The translations under genes and the position numbers were made by a program. A model generated the notes under the pieces. It did not search any database, was not told where the DNA came from, and saw nothing but the letters and a program-made list of their open reading frames with translations. A stretch of 38,259 nucleotides of DNA from positions 1 through 38,259 of the IMG/VR virus record IMGVR_UViG_3300007735_000698, one strand, 5' to 3'. The DNA comes from a virus. Positions 1 through 5,714 of the stretch are shown here, one piece after another. The number at the start of each line of letters is the position of its first letter. The stretch's first letter is position 1.

Positions 1-154
1 ATCTCTGGGCACGGAGGACGCAGCGAGAATGCGCCATAAGCGTGCAATCAAACGCCTAGTAAATAAGCTAGGCGGGTATAAACCGTACAATGATGAAGAC
101 TTCAAGGATGCCAAGGAAACAGAAGAGACAGAAGAATCCCCAGACCAAGAATAG
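1..154 (+). CDS. C-terminal end of sigma-factor-like protein (continues from right end)
   Basis: This open frame enters from the left edge (first full codon at base 2) and stops at 152-154. Its first 18 codons repeat the last complete codons of the gene that runs off the right edge (37692 on), so the two pieces are one gene on a circular molecule. The piece finishes the region-4-like helix-turn-helix and adds a short acidic tail rich in Glu and Asp. Base 37 is T, giving His, where the right-end copy has G, giving Gln. This is the only difference in the 56-base overlap and looks like population variation or an assembly artefact. See the right-end entry for function. Confidence 0.85.
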   Translation, partial: SLGTEDAARMRHKRAIKRLVNKLGGYKPYNDEDFKDAKETEETEESPDQE

Positions 155-232
155 TATAGGTTAGAATGGTCATGGCTAGCAAGAAGACCACCAGTAAGGT
201 TAGCGGTGCGAACTTGACTAGCCATTTCCATA
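155..232. other. convergent intergenic gap with possible hairpin
   Basis: A 78-bp gap lies between the end of the rightward sigma-like gene and the end of the leftward operon. It holds an 8-bp inverted repeat, ATGGCTAG at 172-179 and CTAGCCAT at 218-225, separated by 38 bases. It could act as a weak bidirectional terminator between the converging transcription units. The loop is long and there is no clear T tract, so this is tentative. Confidence 0.3.
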
Positions 233-694
233 TCACCAAGTATCACTCTCATCGTAGCCAATGGAATCACCATTGCTCATGAGTGCGTCGATGTAATCAT
301 CTTCGCTAGCAAAGTCAGGGTACCACTCAAGGATTTGGACTCCATTGGATACATCTAACTCTGCCACCTTGGTATCAACTCCAGCCTCTACATCTGTGTA
401 ATCTTCGAACTCTAGTCGAAGCAGTGAGAGATTGAATTGAAAGATACCTTCAGGTGTGACTGCTATGAACAACGAACTATAGTCCGCGCTCGACGCGCCC
501 ATAGTAATCTTGTCATGCTCGTCTTTGGTAATCACGATATTGCTATTTGGGAATAGCTTGACCATACCATAGAACTTATCATCATCGCTGCGAACAGCGG
601 TATAGTCTTCGACATTAGTAATATCCAAGTCTTCACAGAGGTGGGACTTGATTAGATTACTTACTTCTTCTGTGTTCAATTCATGCGTAATCAT
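233..694 (-). CDS. acidic hypothetical protein, 153 aa
   Basis: I do not recognise a family. The protein is strongly acidic, especially in the last 60 residues (many Asp and Glu, few Lys or Arg), and has no membrane segment or cysteine cluster. The middle part alternates hydrophobic and polar residues, as in a small beta-rich fold. The ATG at 694 follows the FmdB-type gene directly (TAA then ATG with no gap), and the GGAGG just upstream lies inside that gene's last codons, so the two are translationally coupled. It is the last gene of the leftward operon. Small acidic early proteins often inhibit host enzymes, but nothing here shows that. Confidence 0.75.
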   Translation of the reverse strand: MITHELNTEEVSNLIKSHLCEDLDITNVEDYTAVRSDDDKFYGMVKLFPNSNIVITKDEHDKITMGASSADYSSLFIAVTPEGIFQFNLSLLRLEFEDYTDVEAGVDTKVAELDVSNGVQILEWYPDFASEDDYIDALMSNGDSIGYDESDTW

Positions 695-868
695 TTATCC
701 TCCAGTTTTATAGAACCCAGTACCCTTGAACTGAATACCGGGGGCGTTGTATATTCTTGTTGACTCGAAGCCACAGGCGCACGAGACTGGCTCGTCTCGC
801 TCGTCTATGGTGCGGGAAAGTATAGTAAGTGAGTCACACTTACCACATCTGTATTCGTATGTTGGCAT
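695..868 (-). CDS. FmdB-type zinc-ribbon protein, 57 aa
   Basis: A 57-residue protein opening with MPTYEYRC, the hallmark start of the FmdB/CxxC-CxxC putative regulatory family. Zinc ligands are C8 and C11, then C30 and C32, so the second knuckle is CxC rather than the usual CxxC. It ends in a GTGFYKT motif, which in this family normally follows the ribbon. The family is assigned to transcription regulation on weak evidence; phage copies are common. The ATG at 866-868 overlaps the upstream stop by one base (TAATG). Its stop abuts the next start. The identification is solid and the role unknown. Confidence 0.85.
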   Translation of the reverse strand: MPTYEYRCGKCDSLTILSRTIDERDEPVSCACGFESTRIYNAPGIQFKGTGFYKTGG

Positions 869-1098
869 TACCCCTCCAGCGTTGAGCCCTCAGGTTGCGG
901 TGCGGTTGCTAGTGTACCACAATCAGCGCACTCCATGTCTGTAAAGTACAGGGCAATAGTGCCATCGTCTTGGTCAAAGATTGTCTTCAAACTCCATATC
1001 TCCGAGCCACACGGGCAGACTGTCGTCGGTGTACCCCGTATGTCCATCGCCTTCTTGTAGTCTGGCTTTAGCTCTGTTATGTGTCTTGGTTCTGTCAT
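868..1098 (-). CDS. small zinc-ribbon protein, 76 aa
   Basis: The protein has two cysteine pairs, CPC at residues 28-30 and CADC at 57-60, separated by a Phe/Tyr-rich strand region, which is a zinc-ribbon layout. Similar small proteins with a CPCG and a C-x2-CG knuckle are familiar from actinophage early regions and have no known function. I chose the ATG at 1098; one in-frame upstream start (1140) and one downstream (1047) are possible, and none has a strong ribosome binding site. It overlaps the upstream gene by 125 bp in another frame, an unusually long overlap for this compact operon. Confidence 0.65.
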   Translation of the reverse strand: MTEPRHITELKPDYKKAMDIRGTPTTVCPCGSEIWSLKTIFDQDDGTIALYFTDMECADCGTLATAPQPEGSTLEG

Positions 1099-1282
1099 TC
1101 TGTCTGTACCAATCCTTTGGTAGTGGTTGGGCATCGGCACACTCTCGTGCCGTGTTATGGAATATTTCTTTTTTCAGTTTCCTAGTTGAAGGAACTGTGT
1201 ACATATTATCACCTACGATAGGCTTACCGCAAGAGTAACATAGCATTAGTCGGTCACGGATAGAGCCATAGGATTTACCCAT
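974..1282 (-). CDS. small basic zinc-knuckle protein, 102 aa
   Basis: The ATG at 1282 overlaps the stop of the lysozyme-like gene by one base (TAATG) and is preceded by a GAAGAAGGG ribosome binding site, which decides the start. C15 and C18 form a CYSC knuckle near the N-terminus and a further Cys sits near residue 48, so it may bind one zinc ion. The second half is basic (Arg/Lys-rich), compatible with nucleic-acid binding, and the last 20 residues are acidic. No family is recognised. The C-terminal 40 codons overlap the following zinc-ribbon gene; one of the two reading frames may be shorter than called. Confidence 0.55.
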   Translation of the reverse strand: MGKSYGSIRDRLMLCYSCGKPIVGDNMYTVPSTRKLKKEIFHNTARECADAQPLPKDWYRQNDRTKTHNRAKARLQEGDGHTGYTDDSLPVWLGDMEFEDNL

Positions 1283-1683
1283 TAGTGCCAACCCTTCTTC
1301 TTGAAGTGAGCCCAAGCTCGACAGGGGGTTTGGTATCTATAAAAGATATACTCAAGCCCTCTGTCGATTTGCTTGGTAGGGGGTGTGTTTGGGTCAAGCC
1401 CTAGTAGTTGTGGGATACCGCCAGCATTTCTGCCCATGACTTTTATTTTATTGTATGCGTCGGGGTTCCATGCTGATTCCTTACCCCACAACATACTAAG
1501 GCAGGACATCTGTTTGTCTCGCCATGAACTGAGTTTGTCATAGGCGTAAGCCTTGCTATCCTCTTTAGTCCATGTGTTCTGTTGTGGATATTTATGAGGT
1601 GGCTTGAGTGGTTCTACGATGACGACTGTGAATACCATTACAAGGGTAATGATTACAGACAGCCTTATCCAATAGTTTGCCAT
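1282..1683 (-). CDS. membrane-anchored lysozyme-fold (SLT-like) protein, 133 aa
   Basis: The N-terminus has one strong membrane segment (about residues 5-24) and a short Pro-rich linker. A compact lysozyme-fold domain follows. The motif LWGKESAWNP places a likely catalytic Glu at residue 69, GGIPQLLG follows about 25 residues later, and the end (RYQTPCRAWAHF..KGWH) matches the usual C-terminus of phage and actinobacterial transglycosylase-like domains. Expected role: cleaving peptidoglycan glycan strands from the outer face of the membrane. It lies in the early leftward arm, far from the endolysin cassette, and overlaps the end of the WhiB gene by 19 bp. It could be a second lysis enzyme or an entry or superinfection factor. 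Confidence 0.75.
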   Translation of the reverse strand: MANYWIRLSVIITLVMVFTVVIVEPLKPPHKYPQQNTWTKEDSKAYAYDKLSSWRDKQMSCLSMLWGKESAWNPDAYNKIKVMGRNAGGIPQLLGLDPNTPPTKQIDRGLEYIFYRYQTPCRAWAHFKKKGWH

Positions 1684-1985
1684 GCTCTTACTCCCTCTGC
1701 GAAAGCGATTGCTTGCTCTCTAATCGTACCTGTTCTACGGCTTCTCGCAAGGATAATCCTATCACCTGCCATCATACCGCCCCATATACCATGCTCGATA
1801 TTTTCCTCAGCCATGCCTAACTCTAGACATTTGGCACGAACTGGACATCCCTGACATATCGCCATAGCGGTTACGGCGTTGTCAATCATGCGCCTGTGTG
1901 CTGCCCGTGATGGTCTACCCTGTGAGACTTGTGTCTCGGGAAACCACATGTCGGGGTTGGGGTGTGTCGAGCATGAGCCTTTCAT
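1665..1985 (-). CDS. WhiB-family iron-sulphur transcription regulator, 106 aa
   Basis: This has the complete WhiB signature: four cysteines at residues 5, 44, 47 and 53 (C...CxxCxxxxxC), which hold a [4Fe-4S] cluster in this family, followed by the GIWGG turn at 66-70 and a basic C-terminal segment used for DNA binding. WhiB proteins occur only in Actinobacteria and their phages and usually act by binding the sigma-A region 4 domain. Phage copies such as mycobacteriophage TM4 WhiB can block host WhiB function and cause superinfection exclusion. The AGAGGAT binding site sits in the last codons of the upstream gene. This gene is the strongest host marker in the window. Confidence 0.93.
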   Translation of the reverse strand: MKGSCSTHPNPDMWFPETQVSQGRPSRAAHRRMIDNAVTAMAICQGCPVRAKCLELGMAEENIEHGIWGGMMAGDRIILARSRRTGTIREQAIAFAEGVRAWQTIG

Positions 1986-1986
1986 G

Positions 1987-2229
1987 TTATCCTCTATTCG
2001 TGGTAGGGGTACAGATTGGGTGGATAGTTACGATACCTGTTAGTAGTTCAGCCCACTTGGTAGCATCGTCGATGGTATCGAATGGGCCGTAGAATATTGC
2101 GCTCTCGCTAGTGTCTTTAGGAAAGACTAGTACAGCATAGGCACCAACAAGCATACCTGCTGGTGCCTTTGCTATTGCTACTTGACTAGGCTGAGAAGAT
2201 GACGCTTGTGTATCCGTCGAGTCGGTCAT
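1987..2229 (-). CDS. hypothetical protein, 80 aa
   Basis: No family is recognised. The first 25 residues are Ser/Thr/Gln-rich and look disordered. The rest has an alternating hydrophobic pattern ending in a WAELLTGIV helix, reading like a small alpha-beta domain (FYGPFDTIDDATKWAE is a typical small beta-alpha turn). I chose the ATG at 2229, which overlaps the upstream gene by 44 bp and has AAGAAGGGA upstream; an in-frame ATG at 2256 would lengthen it by nine residues. It ends one base before the WhiB start and carries the WhiB ribosome binding site. Confidence 0.65.
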   Translation of the reverse strand: MTDSTDTQASSSQPSQVAIAKAPAGMLVGAYAVLVFPKDTSESAIFYGPFDTIDDATKWAELLTGIVTIHPICTPTTNRG

Positions 2230-2476
2230 GAGTTGTGACCAATCCCTTCTTGCCATTGAGGTGGCGGTAGGTGCCGTCGCCTAGTGATACCCACATAGAC
2301 TTGGGCTTGAATCGTGCTTGGGTTGGTAGTGCCTTGAGAATTGTACCGCGTGGGTAGTAGTTCTCTGATTGCTCAACCTCGGTTACAAGTGAGCGTAGTT
2401 CGTCAGCGATTGAACTGAATGAATCGATACGATATGCTAGGTGGTCTAACATATCTGCTAGGACTGCGTTTGTCAT
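2186..2476 (-). CDS. hypothetical protein, 96 aa
   Basis: No family is recognised. The N-terminal 40 residues are amphipathic helix (LADMLDHLAYRIDSFSSIADELRSLV) and the C-terminal half looks like a small beta domain with WVSLGDGTYRHLNGKKG, resembling a short SH3-like barrel. It is the first gene after a consensus promoter at 2528-2556, which makes it the head of a sub-operon that includes WhiB and the lysozyme-like gene. Confidence 0.65.
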   Translation of the reverse strand: MTNAVLADMLDHLAYRIDSFSSIADELRSLVTEVEQSENYYPRGTILKALPTQARFKPKSMWVSLGDGTYRHLNGKKGLVTTHDRLDGYTSVIFSA

Positions 2477-2503
2477 GGGACTTGCTTACCTTTCGTTAGT
2501 TGG

Positions 2504-3409
2504 TTAGATTAGTGTATCTTGGTACTTATTATACACCCTTACCCATTGGTTGTCAAAGTCGAACTCTCTGTAAGACTTAGCGGACTTGGGTGTGTAGCAC
2601 ATACAATCTTGGTAGTTAGAATAGCATGACACACATGACTCGCAGTATTGGCAGTACTCTGCGGATACATCTATGTCAATAAGTGCCTCGCACATAGGAC
2701 ATTGGTCGATGATTATGTAGCCCTCTTGGTCTGACTTCTCAGATAGTTCCTTGTAGTAGGCTTGCTCTTCATCGAAGGTGTCGTATGCGATAGTATCAAC
2801 GACGGGGTGTGAGTCGGCTTTGTAGTAGGTGGTTGTGGTATAGGTACTACGTTTGTAACTTGAGTTACTCCACCATACACCATTGTCGTCCCAATGCCCT
2901 AACTTTTCGTTGATAAGATAGAGTTGGTATTCTGCTTTAGGATTGACAGTAAGCACGGCTATCTTGGAACCGCTTGCCCACCCTTCAATCATGCGGTACA
3001 GATTCTCATCTTCCAGAGCGCAAACACCACCGAGTTTAGGTAGTGTATCCTCAGCGAAGATACGCGTATCGCTACGCTTGTCATCTTTCCCTATGAAAGT
3101 ATCTAGCACACCATTGTGTGCGAGTACAGTATCAGCATCGTCGCCCACTTGGAATGGGTGACAGTTATCTTCATTCTTTACGCCATGCGTAGCATAACGA
3201 GCATGCCATATCGCATAGCCTTGAGGATATTGTTGGCGCATGTGTATGAACTTACCTACCGCCTTACGAGCAGACATGGTACGATAACGGAATATCTTTC
3301 CGTCAATAATCATGGCGAACCCGTAGCCGTGTGGATTAGCACACGCGCCTTCTGTAAGTTCCTCACGCTTTGGTATTGCGTTAGGCTTACAGACAACTAA
3401 TAGACACAT
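2504..3409 (-). CDS. class II glutamine amidotransferase-like protein, 301 aa
   Basis: After removal of Met1 the N-terminal residue is Cys2 (MCLLVV), the nucleophile of class II (Ntn-type) glutamine amidotransferases, which release ammonia from glutamine. Supporting motifs are NPHGYGFAM near residue 26, HARYATHG near 70 and LAHNGVL near 95, in the family order. After about residue 190 comes a variable part ending in a Cys-rich zinc ribbon (several CxxC pairs around 235-270). The gene follows the amidoligase gene with a 13-bp gap carrying an AAGGGGGGG binding site. Ammonia made here could feed, or the enzyme could reverse, the amide ligation of its neighbour; that link is inference from context. 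Confidence 0.82.
   Translation of the reverse strand: MCLLVVCKPNAIPKREELTEGACANPHGYGFAMIIDGKIFRYRTMSARKAVGKFIHMRQQYPQGYAIWHARYATHGVKNEDNCHPFQVGDDADTVLAHNGVLDTFIGKDDKRSDTRIFAEDTLPKLGGVCALEDENLYRMIEGWASGSKIAVLTVNPKAEYQLYLINEKLGHWDDNGVWWSNSSYKRSTYTTTTYYKADSHPVVDTIAYDTFDEEQAYYKELSEKSDQEGYIIIDQCPMCEALIDIDVSAEYCQYCESCVSCYSNYQDCMCYTPKSAKSYREFDFDNQWVRVYNKYQDTLI
2528..2556 (-). promoter_or_regulatory. consensus sigma-70-type promoter, leftward
   Basis: Read on the minus strand, TTGACA (2551-2556) and TATAAT (2528-2533) are separated by exactly 17 bp, a 12/12 match to the bacterial vegetative promoter. It lies inside the last codons of the amidotransferase gene and would start transcripts near 2521, ahead of the gene starting at 2476. 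Confidence 0.7.
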
Positions 3410-3422
3410 TGAACACCCCCCC

Positions 3423-4631
3423 TTAGGCGTTGATTAGTGGCCTGTTATCAAGTGATACGCTAGGCACTTTGGACATGCGTAGGTATAGGTTAGGGTATCT
3501 GCCGTTGTTAGCGGACACCCAATCAGCGAACCACTCCCACTTGAGCATGCCCAACTTGACATCGGACACGGACAAGTCGCGTGTGTATTCTGCTGAAGCG
3601 TGGCACAACTCGAGTGCCGTCATGACACCCTCGCGCTTCATATTGCCACGGAAGAAGCGCAACTCTAGTGTGTAGTCATTACCCGTATTGACCGCAGCAT
3701 AACGCTCGGTGCGATAGGTATTGTGTATCTTGTCACGCAAGTCGAAGCGTGGGATACCCCACTCGTCGGGCTTGTAGACATCATCGAACTTAGCATAGCG
3801 CGAATTCTTGCGCCCCGCTAGTTTCATCATCTCTTTAGGGTTGCGGTATATCAACGACAACCAGCGATGAGTATGTGCGCCCGACTTGAACGCCGAGCGT
3901 GACACATGGACATGTAGCCCACATGTATCGGTATCCCACGAGCGAGCATTGAACTCGGTGCGTAGTCTCTCGATATAATTCCATAAGTCGTTGGCTTGTT
4001 CATACGCTGTGAGTGTATGTGGGTGCGTGACTAACTCGAATCCTTGCCCGTTGATACTGCCGTCTCGCTTGAGATAGCAGACTTCGTTAGACTCTAACTC
4101 TGATACGCCGTCTACCGCTTCACGGAAGCGTGTCGTGTTGTTGAGTTCCATTTCTAACTCGAACCCCATGTATAGATTGTTGTCGTTAGTGCCATGAAAG
4201 ATTGGGTTAGGCTTGTAACTGTAATCGTGAACCACACCGCCGTCGCAACGTACACACCCGTCGTTATCGTCTGCTGTGTATTCGTCGCAGTTGTCGCAGT
4301 AATTGGCGTTGTCACTCGTACAATGTTCGCACCAATCCTCGCGCCAACCCTGACCATGAACTGTGTACCAACTTATTCTGTCGTCGTCGTAGGTGTATTC
4401 GCAACGAACACAATGCCACGAATGGTCGCTCCAGCAACCCTCGCACCACGAGTCGTCATCAACTGTGTACCATGAGTCGTCGGTAGTGCCAACCCAATCG
4501 CAACGCTGGCATGATTGAACGCAATCGTTACAGACATACTCACTATTGTTAGTGACTAGCATGTCGTCAGGGTTGGACTCGGTGGCGCATGATACGCACT
4601 CGACCAACTCTACTTCATCATCATTAGGCAT
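3423..4631 (-). CDS. amidoligase-family enzyme with N-terminal zinc ribbons, 402 aa
   Basis: The C-terminal two thirds match the putative amidoligase (COOH-NH2 ligase) family. GFELEMEL at residues 156-163 supplies the Glu residues of the glutamine-synthetase-like active site, and CGLHVHVSR near 235-243 gives the conserved His pair. A LELRFF strand with an Arg follows near 325. The first 140 residues contain at least six CxxC pairs, forming several zinc ribbons that could recognise a protein or peptide target. The family forms amide bonds between carboxyl and amino groups using ATP and is often encoded beside a glutamine amidotransferase, as here. The substrate is unknown. A consensus promoter lies just upstream (4667-4695) with its own GGGGGG binding site. 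Confidence 0.85.
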   Translation of the reverse strand: MPNDDEVELVECVSCATESNPDDMLVTNNSEYVCNDCVQSCQRCDWVGTTDDSWYTVDDDSWCEGCWSDHSWHCVRCEYTYDDDRISWYTVHGQGWREDWCEHCTSDNANYCDNCDEYTADDNDGCVRCDGGVVHDYSYKPNPIFHGTNDNNLYMGFELEMELNNTTRFREAVDGVSELESNEVCYLKRDGSINGQGFELVTHPHTLTAYEQANDLWNYIERLRTEFNARSWDTDTCGLHVHVSRSAFKSGAHTHRWLSLIYRNPKEMMKLAGRKNSRYAKFDDVYKPDEWGIPRFDLRDKIHNTYRTERYAAVNTGNDYTLELRFFRGNMKREGVMTALELCHASAEYTRDLSVSDVKLGMLKWEWFADWVSANNGRYPNLYLRMSKVPSVSLDNRPLINA

Positions 4632-4666
4632 GTTATCTCACCCCCCTTAGGTGTTGTTGTTGCCCA

Positions 4667-4695
4667 ATTATATCATGCGCTTACGCGCTTGTCAA
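4667..4695 (-). promoter_or_regulatory. consensus promoter for amidoligase-amidotransferase unit
   Basis: On the minus strand TTGACA (4690-4695) and TATAAT (4667-4672) are separated by 17 bp, and TGA directly before the -10 makes an extended -10. All twelve consensus bases match. The -35 lies in the 3' end of the upstream gene; transcripts would start near 4660, giving a short leader with CAA repeats before the binding site of the amidoligase gene. Confidence 0.78.
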
Positions 4696-4873
4696 TTCTC
4701 GTGTGTGCTTGGTCTATCATCTGATTGCTAATATTATCTCTAAGATTATCGGTGTGGGCGCGTAGCCCATCGAAGCCCTGTTGTCTGAGTCTAGCCGACT
4801 CGTTGCGTAGGGCGGTGCGTAGGTAATCTAAATCTGTCACGCTTAGCGTGATGATGAAATCATCGGGACTCAT
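4673..4873 (-). CDS. small helical hypothetical protein, 66 aa
   Basis: The protein is predicted to be almost entirely helical, with heptad-like Leu/Ile spacing (LSVTDLDYLRTALRNESARLRQQ) and many Arg residues. It could be a short coiled-coil or a DNA-binding accessory protein; no family is recognised. The ATG overlaps the stop of the small membrane-protein gene by one base (TAATG). Its 3' end doubles as the -35 region of the amidoligase promoter. Confidence 0.65.
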   Translation of the reverse strand: MSPDDFIITLSVTDLDYLRTALRNESARLRQQGFDGLRAHTDNLRDNISNQMIDQAHTRIDKRVSA

Positions 4874-5019
4874 TAGCCACGCTTAGCCTTGAGTATCTTG
4901 CGAGCGATTACCAAGCCGAAGGCTAGGATAATCAACCCCCATGATAGGTTGAAATATAGTGGATTGCTTGAGAATGTAATCCCCCAACTATCCACGCTAA
5001 ACTTTAGGAACTCGTCCAT
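4873..5019 (-). CDS. small single-pass membrane protein, 48 aa
   Basis: This 48-residue open frame has one clear hydrophobic segment (LSWGLIILAFGLVIA, about residues 25-39) followed by a Lys/Arg-rich tail ending KAKRG. By the positive-inside rule the C-terminus would stay in the cytoplasm. It overlaps the next gene by one base (TAATG), which supports translation. Such tiny phage membrane proteins can be holin partners, antiholins or host-membrane effectors; nothing chooses between these. GAAGGGA upstream may serve as the ribosome binding site at a somewhat long spacing. Confidence 0.65.
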   Translation of the reverse strand: MDEFLKFSVDSWGITFSSNPLYFNLSWGLIILAFGLVIARKILKAKRG

Positions 5020-5048
5020 AGTCTAGCATATCCCTTCTATGTTGTCAA
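5020..5048 (-). promoter_or_regulatory. promoter-like site, leftward
   Basis: On the minus strand TTGACA (5043-5048), a 17-bp spacer and TAGACT (5020-5025) preceded by TGC (extended -10). The predicted start near 5013 lies just inside the small membrane-protein gene, so it would serve the genes from 4873 downward or an internal start. The same TAGACT hexamer occurs in the promoter at 5662-5690. Confidence 0.5.
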
Positions 5049-5120
5049 GTCTGCGGATACTTTCCGCGTGTCGCGCTAGGGTCATGAACCCTTGCCGTCT
5101 ATCGGTGCGCGACTATCCTT

Positions 5121-5291
5121 CTAGGATAATCCTAACTTCATGCCCACGAGTCGTGTCTGCTTACTCGCTGGCTTCCAATCTTGTCGGGCTAGGATTACCC
5201 GTTGTCCGAATACTTCTCGCTTCTGCTCGCGTTCATGAGCGCGGTTGAGTCGCTCATAGTCGGCGAGTATCTCCTCGATACTGCGTGCCAT
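5121..5291 (-). CDS. small charged helical protein, 56 aa
   Basis: A 56-residue frame beginning MARSIEEILADYERLNRAHE with a long charged amphipathic helix, then a basic tail (WKPASKQTRLVG). No family is recognised. It starts six bases after the stop of the 109-aa gene, consistent with operon packing. The alternation of charged and hydrophobic residues and the codon use resemble neighbouring genes. A 97-bp stretch between its stop and the next gene holds only a 20-codon frame and a promoter-like site. Confidence 0.6.
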   Translation of the reverse strand: MARSIEEILADYERLNRAHEREQKREVFGQRVILARQDWKPASKQTRLVGMKLGLS

Positions 5292-5297
5292 GTGTCC

Positions 5298-5627
5298 TCA
5301 CTTGTCGTGTACGTTGAACGCTTGGGCGCGTGGTTGCGCGTTAGCGTGTAGTGCGTTGAGTATAGCCGTCTCTTGTGCTTCTGTCAAGTCGGGCGTTAGG
5401 TTGCGTTGTCCTGCCATAGCGACTTTATAGGTGCGCTTGTGTAGGCGTACTACTTGACCTGTAACAAGTGGCGCGACGACTCGCGTAGTGCCATGCTTGT
5501 CGGTTATCGTAACGGGTGAGCATTTTGCGCCCGTTAGATTGTAGTTGCGCTTTCCCCACGGGCGACTAGCCCTAATGGTTGGCGGTACTGCTACCCAACT
5601 TCCCGACCCTTGATAGGGTCGTGACAC
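5298..5627 (-). CDS. basic hypothetical protein, 109 aa, first leftward gene
   Basis: This is the first gene of the leftward arm. It appears to start with GTG at 5627 behind a purine-rich GGGAGAAGGGAAA stretch. The protein is basic, Pro/Gly-rich for the first 35 residues, then has a small beta-rich core (VTITDKHGTTRVVAPLVTGQVVRLHKRTYKVAM), and ends in a helix and a polar tail. No family is recognised. Being promoter-proximal, it is probably made early. A TTGACA-17-TATACT promoter lies inside it at 5359-5387. Confidence 0.65.
   Translation of the reverse strand: MSRPYQGSGSWVAVPPTIRASRPWGKRNYNLTGAKCSPVTITDKHGTTRVVAPLVTGQVVRLHKRTYKVAMAGQRNLTPDLTEAQETAILNALHANAQPRAQAFNVHDK
5359..5387 (-). promoter_or_regulatory. 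promoter-like site inside the first leftward gene
   Basis: On the minus strand TTGACA (5382-5387) and TATACT (5359-5364) are 17 bp apart, 11 of 12 consensus bases. It would start transcription near 5352, ahead of the 56-aa gene. It sits in coding sequence, so chance cannot be excluded, but three similar sites occur in this arm. Confidence 0.4.
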
Positions 5628-5651
5628 TTTCCCTTCTCCCTTCTCTCGTAC

Positions 5652-5662
5652 TTACTAGGTAA
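5652..5662. repeat. palindromic operator-like element, copy 1
   Basis: TTACTAGGTAA, an 11-bp near-palindrome (TTAC-TAG-GTAA). It covers the predicted start point of the leftward promoter at 5662-5690. An identical copy lies exactly 100 bp away at 5752-5762. The position suits a repressor or WhiB-linked operator. Confidence 0.45.
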
Positions 5663-5690
5663 GTCTATCACACTTTTCAATCTTTCACAA
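5662..5690 (-). promoter_or_regulatory. leftward arm promoter, proximal copy
   Basis: On the minus strand the -35 is TTGTGA (5685-5690), the spacer 17 bp and the -10 TAGACT (5662-5667), preceded by TGA (extended -10). The predicted start falls in the TTACTAGGTAA element, about 28 bp ahead of the first leftward gene. The -10 lies in a segment duplicated about 157 bp upstream. Confidence 0.5.
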
Positions 5691-5714
5691 CTTGAGAGAG
5701 ATAGTCGGCGTGTC
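5664..5714. repeat. duplicated regulatory module, proximal copy
   Basis: This segment and 5821-5869 share TCTATCACACTTT at one end (13/13), TTGAGA in the middle and TCGGCGTGTC at the other end (10/10) in the same order and nearly the same spacing. On the minus strand both therefore carry a GACACGCCGA box about 36-37 bp upstream of an AAAGTGTGATAGA -10 region. Confidence 0.65.

Noticed and set aside
981-1238. plus-strand frame with hydrophobic residues and a possible signal peptide
   Set aside because: Antisense to two coupled zinc-knuckle genes and no ribosome binding site.
5040-5100. 20-codon minus-strand frame between two small genes
   Set aside because: Too short and without a family or strong binding site; the stretch is better explained as promoter sequence.
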